The notes under the pieces were generated by a model that ran no database searches, had not been told where the DNA came from, and saw nothing but the letters and a program-made list of their open reading frames with translations. Shown one piece after another: positions 25,621 to 39,600 of a DNA stretch of 64,000 nucleotides. This DNA is from Cardinalis cardinalis. Lineage: Eukaryota > Chordata > Aves > Passeriformes > Cardinalidae. Numbering within the stretch: the first letter of the stretch is position 1; every line of letters begins with the position of its first letter. Position numbers and translations under genes: made by a program. The stretch is from assembly GCA_014549065.1 (NCBI GenBank), contig JACDOX010000001.1:396918-460917 (forward strand), read 5' to 3'.

Positions 25621-28600
25621 GGCCTTTTCCCAGGTTGTTGATGCTTCTTCTTAAAGACTGCAAGTTTATCCGCTTAATGTTTCCTTTTATCTTCAGGTGC
25701 TTTCACTGAGAATTTTGGAACGGATATTTTTGTAAGTAATTTATTGTGTATTATACTCCATTATATTACCTCTAATCTGTACTTCATTCTTCTCCATGGG
25801 GAGGAGATGGCATTAGCTCAACGACAATGCATTTGTTTAACAGTACTGGTTTCCTTGATTACATATACCATTTCTGGATCTCNTGTACCCGTGCCCCTTT
25901 TAACTGAATACCTATTCCCTATATGAAACAACCAAAATACCACTTATAGCTTCTAATGCATGGCATCCACAGTCTTAGGCTTGCAGGCATCCCTAGTTTG
26001 TTCCATANTCCTTTCACACTTCTCTTCCTTGCCTGATCAAAAATGGGTTTGATGTGTACCTGTTACCCCACTGATAACCTCCTGTTTACACCTAATTACA
26101 TTATTTGCCCTTGTCACACTACTGAAGGGGACTTTCAAGGCTTTTTCCCCTCAGTTTTAGCACAGACTGAGTGTATGGATCAATAACAGAGCTGAGACAA
26201 CCTGCTGTTGCCAAAAAAGAGTGATACCACACTTCTCACATCGTCTAATTCCCTTCTCCCATCAGTCATTCACTCAGTTTCCCTCACCTAAAGGGTGGAG
26301 TTAATTCAACCTTTTAAACTGACAGAAAAATAACCTGACAAGAGAAAGTGAACAGCATCCAAAAAATCATATGAAAATAACAAGTTAAGACGCTTAAAAC
26401 TTGCACACTTACTACAGCGATTTGCCAGTGCTAACTCCTAGTGCTGCCAGCTGATTTTTTTACATCATTACTTTATTAAGCATTAGCAGTGTGCTTGGCC
26501 CTTCATGATACACAAGAGCAACTACGGTCCTAGCTTTGTCCATTTAGCCATTTTTTATCAGAGTTCAGATTAATTTTGACAGTACCTTAACTAAGGATTT
26601 CTTTCTTACCTTCCTGGATGCTTATTTTGTCAACCTTAAGCTCTTAGAAAACTAAGCATATGTTAGCCAGTTTCACTACATAGTTAGTTATTTATCTTGC
26701 TTATGGGGCACTGTCATCCTCCTTTTTTNTTTTTAATTGACTAATCACCAACTCTTGTAATTGCTCACACAAAACCTTTTAATTAGTATTTCCTGATTAC
26801 TTTTGAAAACATGTTCATGGAGATTTTATGAGTATTTTTCTGTTCTGTTTTTGTTTATCAGGGCCTAAATTATAACCGAGTCTGAGTGTACATGCCTGTG
26901 GAAAGAAAATAATCAATCCCATAAGGTAAGCAAAATGAAAAATGGAAAGAAACATTATTTTTTCCCATTTCTTTCATTATGGCTACTTATTGCGTACACA
27001 AAATATATTGAGTCAGAAATACAAATGTTCATGTTAGCAGTCCTTACTTCTCTATTCTGCTTGAATTCATGGTCTGCTGTTCTGTCTTTCACCTTTATTC
27101 TGGAGTCTGTATTTAATCATGTCTGTCTTCAATGTCTCTTAGTTACAAACCTTTTCCTCCCCTAGCTGACGAAGAGCATTAGCTTGCAATGTCTCACATC
27201 CCTGCACAGAAAAAACCACATCTTGCCACATTTAAAAACTGCATTCTTCCCTTTGAGATCTCTAATCCTTTAATTCTCTCTAGGCCTTTCAAACTCAGTA
27301 CTGAAGTGAAATACCTGTCAGAAAAGTAACTCTAAAACCTGGCAGCACNTGGTTGTATATTTATTTTCTCTCTCAATTACTTCATATTAGGCTTATATAA
27401 TTTATAAATACAAACAGCTTAAAGTACTGTGAATTTGATTTGGGATCAAAAAAGTAAATACAGTTCTTTCTGTCTTTCTGTCTGAGGGTCTGATCCTGGG
27501 TGAAGCTGAGTCTCTGAGCAGTGCACAGGTGTCTGCTGAGCAGTGCTCAGGAATTTGGAACTGCGTCAGCAACTGAACTTTCTGTCAGCATCCCCACCCC
27601 TTTCTGGCCCCTAACATTGCACTTAAAACCAAAGGCAATGAGACCCTCTGAAGCCCTAGAGCTGTTAACCCATCCAGAGGCATCCCAATACTCAGCATCT
27701 GTGTCAGAGCCACTCTGTGGCTACAGACATTGAGAAGGAACTATGACCAACATCACACTGATAATTCTGCAGAGGAAGTGGCATCAAAGCAAAGGCAATA
27801 GAGCTTGACTTGGCAGGTCTGAGACTCAAAAAGCTGATATTCTGAGAAAGNTGATATTTTTTCTCTTTTAAAGTTGGATTTTTTGCTTTGTTTTTTAAAA
27901 AAGGCATACTGAGACAGACTGTCATTCAATAAAGCCACTACTTTCTTCACCAACAATCAGCAACAGATGTAGGCCAATAAAATTAATAGTTTGCAAGTAC
28001 GCACAAGAGAATACTCTTGTCTCTTCATCACAAATTTTGTAAAAGCTCTCTGGATTTTAACAGAAAGGCAAAATCAGGAGCTTTTTATATACCTTTTTTT
28101 TTTTTTGTAACTTAAACACTACAACTGCTTTTCTCCCACTCTGTGGAGAATTAATGCTGATTACTTTCACTTTCCAAAGTGTGACTCAGGACCTTCCCCC
28201 ACCCTTAATTGTCCACTTTTAACTCAAACTGAATTCTTCACTATTACTTACCAAGATAATTTAATCCTACAGAATAGAACTTGTGCTCAAAAATATGCAA
28301 CATTAATATTAATGTACAAACAGAAATATATTACTCATACATAATATATAAGAAATTAATTTTCACTGAAGTACCAAGAGAAGGAGTAAACCCCTTAGAT
28401 CCTTCTCATGCAATTAGCTGTGCACTTGGGGAAGTCAATGGGACTTCACAAATGAGGGCTTCACATGATAACATGGGCAAGACTGGGGTTTTAAAAAGGC
28501 ACTATAAAATATGCCATGAGCAGAGTCCTGCGATCATATTGCCGTGATTTTGGTTCTACCCTCTATGGATACACTTAGGCCACATCAACGTGAACAAATA

Positions 28601-29894
28601 CACTGGTAGCATCTGAGCTGGCACACAGCTGCTGACACTGCAATGATGCTCGACTGTGTGCCCAGCTGAAAAACCTCCTCTGGGGCAGTGCAGCTGCCCA
28701 AGGAAGTGGTGTACCAGCAAAACAAGCACTCTGCTCAGCCACTCTTCAACACTATCCACAATGATTTCTGTCTAACTGGCTTTTTTCCTGTGAAGAAATA
28801 CTCGCTCTCCTCTAAGGGAATTAAGGGAACTTCACAGAATTGGTACTCTGTCCTATTTCATAATCTTTTACTTTCACATTAATTCTTAAAATACCAGCAG
28901 CTTCTCTTAGGTACATCCTGTAAAAAGTTAATATCTTTTTACATGGGGCTTCAGTCTACCATTTCCCTATCTTAAAAAAAGGATTGCAGAATTTGTTTCA
29001 GAAGCAGAATGCCACACTGCTAGGTTTGAAGGACTTCAACCACTCAACCACCATCATACAAACCAGCTGTGAAACAGGGAGCATCTGAGAAATGAAGAAC
29101 TGTGGTTAAGATTGCTAGTTTGGGAAAATCGCCAGGTGATGCAGACAGTCCCTGCCTAGGCCTGTGAGAGAAGCACCAAGCAGCAGAACAGGGTCAATTA
29201 CAAGTTGACCACTGTCTGGGATGGTTGCAAGAATTTGTAAGCAGACAGCTATGTTCCTTTAGGTTGGCCCTAAACCTATTCCAGCCATCAGAGCAGAAAC
29301 CAAGAGGACTGTTATAGCAGTGGTAAAGCAAACACAGAAGGAAATCTGGAAACTTGAAGTCTCAGATCATTCTTTGTTGGTGAACCACCCCGTTTCCTAC
29401 TGGAAAATGTAGAGAGAAAGAGGTGGCCTTCCAGATATGAAAAGCCATTAGATGTGCCTTTTTAGACAGAATGCTGTGAAACATCTGAATAATAAGCAAA
29501 AAACAGAGGAAATGTATCCCAACACAGGACACCAAAACTGCGGACATATAATCAAAGGGGATAAATAGCTCCATTCTCTCTTACCTCCCACCTTGTTTTT
29601 GAGTACACAAGCAGAAAGTCACTTTGAAATGGCTGCATTTCTAAGTGGCTGTATTTCTAAGACACTCTTCAAAGGCATTTCACAAGTATTAAAAATAATT
29701 CCTAGAAGTGCACATTATTATTGGTAGGACTGAAGTGAGATGTTCAGTATCAGGAAGGACCCTGCTCTTTTATTCACTGACTTATGGAGCCATATACCAG
29801 CAACAAAGGTTTATCCACCAAGGAACAACAGGGTAACATCAACATACATCTGGTAGATGGGCCCAAAGATGGGCAGAAANCACAGAAGAACAAA

Positions 29895-30125
29895 ATGGCT
29901 GAGGTTGATCTCTGGGGATCCTCTGGTCCAGTCCTCCTGTTCAAGAAGGGTCACCTAGAGCCAGACCACATCCAGATACTTGTGAGTATCTCAAAGGGAT
30001 ACACAACCTGTCNGGATAACCTCTGCCAGGGCTTAGTTGCCCTGGAAGTGTTTCCTGATGTTCAGAGGGAACTTCCTGTNTGTCCATTTGTCTCCTCTGC
30101 TTCTTGTCCTAGAATGTCACACGGT
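29895..30125 (-). mobile_element. CR1 retroposon 3'-end fragment (antisense to the plus strand)
   Basis: The plus strand carries phrases typical of the reverse complement of the avian CR1 3' region, in the expected order: tctggtccagtcctcctgttcaag, then gggtcacctagagcc, gagtatctcaaaggga, cacaacctgtc, ttcctgatgttcagaggga, and cttcttgtcct. The terminal ATTCTATG-type repeat is not recognisable, so the copy is truncated or diverged. Two N bases fall inside it and three more lie within 60 bp of its right end. Confidence 0.85.
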
Positions 30126-33100
30126 GAGGGTAGATNTTAGCAAGAGTCACATCTCTGCTGTCANACCCAGCAAAATATNCTGTATAAAATAGTACAGGTC
30201 ATATTCATCCAATAATTTGTAATACAATGCAGGAAACAGTATAAATGAAAGATGGCTTTGGCAAGAAAAAAGGTATCTCACAGTTTTGAACCACCAGGCA
30301 TAAAATCAACTATCCACTATCACAGAGCTCTGGCAGGTCAAAGAACAGTATCCTTTAACAAGATACTACATGTCAGGTGGTTTTCTTATGCTCATTTTCT
30401 ATAACTCCATGAAACAAGCAGTACTGGGGCTACATACCCATTTTAAATTAATGTTTAGCCCATTTTATTTCCCTCATGACAGAGTAACAAATCTGGGTGT
30501 TATGTTTGTTGTACGAGACAAAGGAATACACACATCACATATAACAACTTTATTGAATAGTGGTGAAAAACAGTTCTCATGTACAGTCACTTAAGAAGCT
30601 GGCCTGTGAGTCTCACAAAGAACAGATCATAGTTTCCTCCTATAGCTTCATGTCTTGTGTTCTTGACTTTTGCATATAAAACAGGTATAAACTTCAGCTA
30701 CAGCCATCTTCCTGGTTTGGATCTTTTAAAGGCCTCTCTCCAATTTGGATTCTGTCTGGGTCACCTCTCTTCCCAAATATTTTAACAACTTCATAGGTTT
30801 TGAGATTACTATTAATCTATGAATTTTTTCCCTGAAATTGGCCAAGAGTGGTCCAAAAATAAGAGGTAGAAGTGAGAAAATCCTCTAGAGGTCTGAAAAC
30901 CAGCAGATAAATAGAGATATGTAATGATTTTCTGTGTCTTGCTCCTAAAGATGATCAGGCTAGAAAATTGTGTGAAATTTCTTCTAGTTTCTACCCAATT
31001 CTGAGATCAGAATACAAACACTCATCACTACTGTGATTTTCCTGTGGGGCTGTGCAGAAATGGTGGCATTCTATACCAGCCATTTGGCCAGCAGGTACAA
31101 GTACAGGGAAAGCCCCAAGAGTACAGTGAGCTGCACAGCTGAGCTGTGGGAACATACACCTCATGGATGCTTTGCTGAATCTACATCTGCCCTCTCTAGA
31201 GATCCTTAAGGACTTCATCCACATTCCTGTGACTCTCTCTGGTTCTTCTGTGTTTCTTCAAGCACACACTCCACCCCCAACCCCGGTTCATCTTAAGCAA
31301 ATCTTGGTTTAGTGCTCTTGAAAATTTTGGAGAACACGTTATCCTTTCATCCTCTCCTGCAAAGTTTTCCATGGGTGTGAAGAAGATGCCTCTCCAAATT
31401 CCCCATCTGAAGCCTCTGACAAATTACAAGACAGACAAACAGCATTAGATNTTAATGATCAGTGGACAGGAAACTAAGAAAATTCACTACAATTTTCCCC
31501 CTTGCTTCTGTTCAGCAGCTCCCAGCCAACATATGGCTTTCCTTTCACAGACTGAACTTATGGTGTGTGTGAGGTGAGAAGTTTGAAGCNCAACTTTGGT
31601 AGGATTTACAGCAACAGGATAATAATACTATCCTTGTAAAATTCAAAGAGGATCCTGATAGCTCACCACCAGACAAAGAGAAGAGAAATGCTTAAGCTGG
31701 ACCTTATCAGCCAATTCATGGTAGTGGCACCAGCAGAAATTAAAGCATAGTGCAAAGTGGAGGTGGCCTACTGTGGCAAAAAACCCCAGGCTAGCCCTTC
31801 CTAAGAATACATATGGTCACACTTTAAATAATACTTTCATGAAAGCAGTGTTAAAATGATGCCAGAAGACAAAACTGGTATTTTTAGTGAACTCATTTTG
31901 AAACTCCAGAAGCAGAAAATATGTTTGTCACAGATTAGTTCCACAAACTATTTCAAAGCCAAATCTTTGTGCCAGCAACAAACCTTCTTTACNTTTTTCT
32001 GTCCCTGGATCCAAAAGACGGCATGAAAATCACTTGTTCTGGGCCTGGATTCACTGACAGGAAACCCAAGGCACTACTTATGTTTACATTACAAGTTTAT
32101 GTGCTTATTCATAAAAATCCTGTAGTCAGAATGATCAGCTTGGATTGCTGATGAGGAGGATTATTTTAATTTCTTTATGTATTTCAATTAAATGCGTGAG
32201 TATAGATTTCAGTGCATTTTTTCAGTTAAAAGCACTGTGATTTATATTGCTAAAATGCTATTGCTTGCCCTGCCAAAAGCATGCATCTGGGAACATTTCT
32301 GGGTTGCTTACAGTCTTTTCTCTCTTCTTTCCGCCTCTGACTGCCAGTGCATGCTGTTGAAATAAACCAGCTACTTCAAAAGGCAGTTCCTGTTTTCTGT
32401 CTTTGTGGGTCTGGCAGTGTTTTGAGAAGTGGGGGGAATAATAGTAAGAGAATAAAGGTAGATTCAGAGCCCATGAATAAATAAAGAGAAAAAAAAAGTA
32501 ATGATAAAAGAGTACACCTACCTGAGCTCTGCTCTTTCTCCCAGGGTGATACCATTTNTGGATTCATCTTAGGTTGGAGAAGTTGAGTTTCAAGGAGCCA
32601 ACAGCTCTCCACAGCATCTGAATTTTGTGACCCCCATCTCTGCAAGCTCATTGTCAGACTGCACTTTCACGGCTCCTTCCAGAACAGTGCTGTGATGTGC
32701 CTGGTGTCCCCTGCTGTGACATGCCCATCCTGGCATACAGCTCTGCACAACCACAACAGGACAGAAGAGCAGCCCCAGATTCTGCTCTCCAGCTGGTGTG
32801 ACAGTTGCAAGCTCTCTCCTTTGTCCAGCATTTTTGATACTCTCTGAAATAGTGAGTTTCTGCAAATCTTTTGCCACACCTAAATAAGCATCTCCACTCC
32901 TGAAGTGATTTGGCCATGTACTCACAATGCTCCTTCTCTCCTCATGACCAGAAAACCCAGAGAATTCTTGTATTATTAATGAAGGACTGTCTGCATTGCC
33001 ACAGGTAATACAGTATTCACATGAGCTTCACATTCATGGAACAAAGCGATACAGAAGCAACTACGCTTCTACTCTGAAAGTTACCAACAGGACCCCAAAC

Positions 33101-33374
33101 TGAGCACAGTTGCACATGTGGATGCTCTACCATAATTCAGTTTAGACATTAAACTGTGGGTGGAAGCTGGAGTCCATTCCCTCCTCCCTGCCAGCTAAGA
33201 AACAGACAATATAATTTATTGCACTGTTATGCTGGTGTGATTCAGCAAGTATAGAAGTCTTGCAGCTTAAGAAGCGAGGNCACAATTTCTGCTGAGTCAA
33301 GAGTTCTCTCATTAGGTGCCTGACAGCATAGTAAGGAAGAAGAACAGAGTCAAGTTTTCTTGAACAGATTTTCA

Positions 33375-33575
33375 TCTTCCAAGCGCTTTACAAAAAGTAT
33401 ATTGTAAATAAGCATGGAAACACACTTTTCAGGAAATATCTATCTTATATTCTGAATAAGGAAAACGAAGCAGAGGTGTTCAAGCAGTTTTGGCCAAGAC
33501 AGCAAAGCAAATGAGTGACAGAAAAAGGTCTAGTTCCCAATTCACCAGCATACCAGACCTTGCTCTCTGCTTTTA
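33375..33575 (-). mobile_element. MIR-like SINE fragment
   Basis: The plus strand resembles the reverse complement of the MIR/CORE-SINE consensus. It shows aagcgctttacaaa near the left end, then aataaggaaaacgaagcagagg, ccaagacagcaaagcaaatg and agtgacag, and finally tctagttccc. These follow the consensus order (gcgctttaca, aggaaactgaggc, ccaaggtcacacagc, cagagc, gaaccc). Confidence 0.5.
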
Positions 33576-36500
33576 GGCAGTAACTATCACTAAGGTTATC
33601 ACCCTAGCCCAAAAGTGTGCTTGCAGTATGATTCAAGATCTTTACAAGAAATCTAAAACCAGCTGAATCCAGCACCTCATTGAAGTTCAAAGATTAACCT
33701 GCANATCTACACATTTTAGAGCTCTTTCAAAAGCTGCTGTTCATCTGCCTGTTTAAGTCTGTGTGATAACTTAGGGGTANTAGATTCAGCAGTGTGATGG
33801 ACTTAATGAGTTCTGACCTGCTCCTTGACTCATTGTAACCAATGATGAGCACTAGTCATAATTTTCTATCCCAACTNGAACGTAACTTTCAGTGGAGATG
33901 ATTCAGGTCAACATTTTTCACTCAGCAAGAGGGGTGAGCTCAGCAGGTGACAGCTCAGCTGAAGCCATTATAGTGTGGTAAGGTAATTGCACCCTATCAC
34001 ATCACTGAGAACAGACTAAAAAGGGAAATTTTCTAGTTCAACCATGAGAATGCGCAGCAAAGAATCTAGAAGTGACACCTCCAGTGTGATCTTTTATCCT
34101 AAAAAGGTATTTTCAAATATTCTTATCATTGAAATCGCTTATTGAGTAAGAAGGAGTATTCAGCAATATTAATGGTCTGACAACTCATCTGACTTATGCA
34201 AGATACCTATTTTTCTTGCNTTAGTAGTGAAATACTCTTTATATATAGGTTGAAATCTCAAATCATGTGACTCTCAATAATGCAAATGAAACTTTCACTC
34301 CTTGATATTATTAAATACTGTTTGGTGAAAATTTCCCCAAAATTGCATGTTTAAGTAGCTGCCTTCAACATCCCCTTCAGTTCAAGAAACATCCTTCCGG
34401 GGGAGTATGAAAGCCAGTGACTAATAATAAATTTTAAAAATCAATTTTTAAATTGTTTTTACTTCCCTCAGTCTGGACATCTAATCTATAGTTTTAAACA
34501 TCTGCACATTCCCACTTTAAATTTTGATTGTCATTGCTACATAGCTTGCATCACTAGAATTTGAACCAGTAATATCTGCTAGAAAAGTTAATTATCTTTC
34601 AGGATTTTACAAATGTGCATTTATGGTTTCCAGAACTACTAATGCTCTGTCAGGAATTTGATAGCTCTTTCTTCCCATGAGAAAAGAATCTGAAAGTCTA
34701 CGTTACTATGTGGACACCAGAACCATAGACACTGAAAATACAATTTACATCCTCAGAATGGAGGTGGGGGGTAAATGGTGATTTGAAGGAGACAAATGCT
34801 ATTCACAAATGTGCAGTTTAAAAAGCTTTTTCATCTTAGATACACTTTTATATAGAAATCAAAAGGATTAAGAAGAGGAACATGATGCCAATTAGCAGTA
34901 TAACTAAGAACTCGGATTATACCTGATCCAAGTACAGGAAGATTCACTAATGATACTGAGGGTAACTGATCTTATATCATCACAAAGGACTCTCAAATCT
35001 CTTTTTGTCTAGTTTACAAGCAAGAGAAAGACAAATTGGTAGCATCTTAACATGGTAACTGACTTAACACATGATTCTGATTGTGCTTGAGGTANCAGGA
35101 ATTGGCTTCCAACATGACTGGGAAGAGGGATTTCATGTAGTCACTCGATGCAAGATGACAGAAACAGAAACCAGGATGACTCTGAACCTATCAAAAACAT
35201 GCAGCTGGTAATCCTGTTGTTCCAACTCAGCAGCTGTGAGATCATCAGTGGCCTAAAACACAGCTAATGAGAGCCACTCCTCTTCCCTCTTTAAAAAGAG
35301 GCTTTTCCTTAGACCTCAGGTTCTCAGTCTTACAGCCTTCCATAAATTCCATACCACACCCCATCCTCAGGCCCCCTACCACCATTGAGCAAACCGAGGA
35401 TAAAGTTATGAAAGCACAGGGCCTTTCCCAGGGAGGTGCAGCCTGCCTGGTACTTCATCCTGAACTCTCAGCTCCAATTCTCTCTTCATGGCACTCCAGG
35501 TTCTGTGCTACCTCAGTGTCCTTCTCCCAGCCTATCTTCATCTATGTTCTCAGAAGCTCCATCAATACTTACCTCTTGGTCCACATATGCTGGTGTATCC
35601 TCACTCTTCCCTCTCTGCTTCCCTCCTGCCCTCCAGTTTGCACAACACTGTTGGACAACACGCTGAGAGATGTCTTTCCCAACAGATGGGCTCACAAACA
35701 GGAAGTGAGGAAGGTGATGGAGCAGCAGATCCCTAGCCACAGGGTATCCATACACATTCACAGCAATTCACAACATGGTTGCACCATGTTTGTATCATTA
35801 TAGGCTAAAAGCTTTCTTGAAACAAGAACTGTTTTTTCTTAAAATTTGCTTGTGCTGTGTTTTTAGGCTTCCTGAATTATAAGATGCAAGATACCATGCT
35901 TAAATATTACCTCTAAGTCATTCTAATGGTAACATTTCTGAAGATAAACCTTCCCTTCCTGAGTACACAACCCCCTTACCTCCCCTCANGCAGATGTCAC
36001 TACTTGGTCACTGGTGACTGAGGAAGCAGATTACATCTTTCAAGAGTTTGATATGTACTTTCTAAGTTATGCTGCATGACAGAATTTCAGTCATTAGGCA
36101 CTAGGTGTTTCAGTGTTCTTCATCAGGAATNGAAAGAAAAAACCAAAGAAATCGCATCCAAAGGACTGATTTCCCAATTCACCTTAGGCTAGCATTGCAG
36201 TTCTACTTAATCAAAACATGCTAGAAGAGGGGGAAATGAAAGTCTACAACACAATTAACAAAAATATCCTCAATTTGTTGCTCACAAATATTTTCTAAAA
36301 AATCAACCCCTTATGCCAGCATTTTGGCTCACTGTATCTACTCCTCTGTCATTAATGCTCTCTGCCGTAAGCACAACTCCTAGCTGGGGATTCCAATGCG
36401 TATGGGAGCTAGGATAAGATTCCAGATCTCAGTTGTGCTGGCATGAAGATAGGTCTCCTCAGTGATACAGAAGACAATATCCTAGGGAGACTGGAATAAG

Positions 36501-36685
36501 TCCTATTCCACAAAATTCAATCCAAGATGTAAGGCATATCAAGCAGCAGGTAATTACTAGCTAATGGCTGTGGATGGAAATGTAACATGGATCAGCCTAA
36601 GCATTTCATGACAAGTGACAAGACAGCTTGAAAAAAGGGAGATTTTTTCCAAAAGGATGGAAGGTGTCAAGAGCAAAGAAAAAAG

Positions 36686-36691
36686 GGTTAC
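36686..36691 (-). other. ZNF521: Splice donor of the ZNF521 large exon (weak, GTAACC)
   Basis: The minus strand reads GAG followed by GTAACC. The exon side ends in G after a Glu codon, which matches the known protein junction (…SQ-x-x-E, then KKTYQC). Intron positions +5 and +6 are C and C instead of the preferred G and T, so this donor is weaker than consensus. If it is not used, the frame runs on for 44 codons to a TAG at 36557-36559. Confidence 0.88.
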
Positions 36692-39600
36692 CTCTTCAGT
36701 TTGGGAGGGGCTGATTCTAGGCATTGGAGATACTTGTGGTGTTTTCAGCTGTGTACTGTTGCTGTCTGGAACAAGCTCTCTGTGGATTGACTGAATATGG
36801 TTTTGGAGTTCAGTTTCTGATTCAAACTTTACATTGCAACTAGAACAGCGAGTCTTCAATCCCCCTGCCTTGCTTTTGTTCTCAATGGAACTCAAGTTCT
36901 CATTCTGGCCCATGCCTTGTCTGTTACTGCTTGAAGGGATGTTGACACTCGGACTACCACTTTTACTGAGATTAACACAGCTAGCACACAGACCATATGG
37001 CAGACCGTTGATGTCAAGTTTCACTAAATCCTGTTTCGAACGGAACTCCTTCAGGCAAGAGGCACACTTGTACAGTTTCTGGAGATGCTGTGCACGTCCC
37101 GTGGACTGCACAGCAGAACCATTTCCAGTTTTCTGCATATGGAACGTGCCATGGATTTTCAGTTCCAGCGTGGAGGTCACTGTCTGCATGCACACCACAC
37201 AGCGGAACCCCGTCAAGGAGTTCCTCAGATCAGGGTGCATTTGGCAATGCTCTAAAAATTCCTCCTCACTCTGGAGGGGCATCTTGCAAATCCTGCAGTT
37301 TCCAGTGTCCAGGCTCTTACTATGTGTGACCTTATGTTCAGTAAGAGTCAGAAGAGACGGAAACCGCTCGCCACAGATTGGGCACATATAGTGTTTCACT
37401 GGTCCCAAGTGTGTCTGCATGTGCTCTCGAAGCCCATTTTCAGAGAAGAATGTTCGAGAACACACATTACACTTGTAATTCCCCTTAATGAGCTCAGCCT
37501 TTTTCTTCACTATGGCGCTTTCCCCAGGTCGAATGTTGTGGTCTCGCAGCTGGTGATTCTGCAGGAGAGTCTCCATGGTGTAAGCTGCACCACAAATGTC
37601 ACAGCCATACATAGGCTCAGATGTGTCCACATCTTCTTCACTGCCATCGTGGCTGTTATGGGACTCCTGGCTATTTGTCAACAAGGTCTGGAGTTCCACT
37701 TCCTCTTTCTGAACTTGCTCAGATGCCCCATTTGTTCCACAGTTTGGAGTTTTTGTTTCAAAAACACAATGTTTTTCCCTCAAGTGCTTTTCCAGCAAGA
37801 TGATAGCATGGAAAGCTTTGCTGCAGAACTTGCAGTTGTACTTCTTGCTGTGTGTAGTGATGTGACACTGCAGCTCCACCTCCGTACCAAAGGATTCACC
37901 ACAGAAGATGCACTTGTGTACTTTGCCTTGGTTCTCCAGGTGGTTGTGTTTCACATGAAGCTGTAGGTCAGTCTCGTTGCGGAAATCCCAGTTGCAAGAT
38001 GTACATCTGTATACCTTCTTCTCATTGCTGTGCTTCACAGCCAAGTGCAGCTGAATGGAGACTTTGGAGTCAAAAACCTCTTGGCACAGGGTGCAGCGGA
38101 AGAACACGAATGTATGCATGTCTAGTAGGTGTTTCTGCAAGTCATCCACAGAAGTAAACTGTTTGTCACAGCTTTCACAGATGTAGTAGGTTGAGGTGAT
38201 CATGAAATGAATGGTAACATGCTTCAGCAGTGACTCCTGATTTGGAAATTCCTTGTTGCACTGAGGGCAGGTCAGTTTTGGCAGGACAGTGTCAAGGTGT
38301 GTTTTCAAATGAGTCTGAAAACCATCCAAGGAAGTATACTTAGCACCACACTGATTGCAAATATATTCCCCGGCAGGACGGGGAGGAGCACCTCCAACTG
38401 CCTGCATCATCTTTAAAGAGGTCTGCTCAATGGCTACGGGAGATAATGGGCTCATGGCTCTGGACTTTTTCCCATTGTGGATGTAATTCAGNGCCAAAGG
38501 AATGTTCTTATGGTTCTCCTTGATATGCTTGTTCAGTTTAAGAACGCTATTAAATATTGGAGAATTGGTACAGTAAGAACAAGAATACACTTCCACCACT
38601 GGATCTTTTGGGGTTCCGAGCACAGGAGAGCCAAAACGGGAACTGCTAAGATCACAATGGACTTGTCTAATATGCTCTTCCAGGGAAGAATCTGTAAGAA
38701 ATCCCATGTAGCAATGGGGACAAAAGAATGCATTACTGTCCTTAGCAGCAGGGTTGGCAAATCCATGAGAACATCGGATGTGTTCCTGAAGGGTGTTGAG
38801 GTCATTGAACACTTCAGAGCAGAAGTTGCACTGGTAGACCATGGCAGGCATGGTAGAAACAATCAGTGCTGGGTCTGGAGCTTCATGGACTTGCTTAAGA
38901 TGTTCATTCAGATTGTAGAGAGATGGCAATACCTCCAAACAATACTGGCAGATATGGGCTTGTTCGGGTTTATCTAAATGCATAGTTTTCAGGTGTATCT
39001 GCAAAACTGCAAGGCTGGAAAACAACTGTTTGTTGCAATAAATGCAGCTATAAGTAACTTTTGCCTGCTTACTTGAAGGACCAGTGATGTCTGGCACTTG
39101 CTGAGCTGCCCGCTTCCTTCCACGACCTTTTGGTATAGGAGGAGCCGTTTCCACCATTGTTGAGCTATCCACTGAGAGATTTGAATCTGGGGTAGTGCTA
39201 GAGACTGACGTGTACCCCACAGTTACCAAAGATGGGCTGTTGCTGTGGTTGCACGACTCTGGCTGCTGGTGACTGTCCATGTGGCTGTACAGCTCCTCCA
39301 CAGTGTGAAAGTTCTCAGAGCAAATGCTGCAAGAATTCTTCTTCTCACCATTATGAGCCTGCTCCATGTGATTTACTAGGGACGTTTCCTCTACAAAGAG
39401 TTCATGACAGTAAACACACTGAAGAGCAGATCGGTCTTCATTAGGGGAACACTCAGGGTGACATTCTGCAATGTGCTTCTGAAGATCTTCAGGAAAATCA
39501 AAGCCTTCTTCGCACTGACTGCATTTCTGAGTGTCTTTCATTTTCCAGTCCTCCATCCGGGAAGNGGACTGGGAGCCATCTTTGTTCCTCTCGTGAACCT

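Larger units (their letters stand above)
20536..36691 (-). other. ZNF521: ZNF521 intron between the large exon and the 85-bp exon
   Basis: This complete 16.2-kb intron is bounded by the GTAACC donor and the TTTAG acceptor. It holds a decayed CR1-type LINE reverse transcriptase near 25 kb, a CR1 3'-end fragment near 30 kb, a MIR-like fragment near 33.5 kb and simple repeats. A 178-codon open frame on the plus strand (35267-35803) resembles nothing I know and overlaps open frames in other phases, so it is not called as a gene. The remaining sequence shows nothing I can name. Confidence 0.9.

Noticed and set aside
35267..35803. 178-codon plus-strand open frame, the longest outside the zinc-finger exon
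   Set aside because: No recognisable domain. Three other open frames overlap it in other phases or on the other strand, and the local C-richness reduces stop codons.
37322..37966. 214-codon plus-strand open frame, with others at 36834-37391 and 38477-38977
   Set aside because: They lie antisense to the ZNF521 coding exon, and their openness follows from its codon usage.
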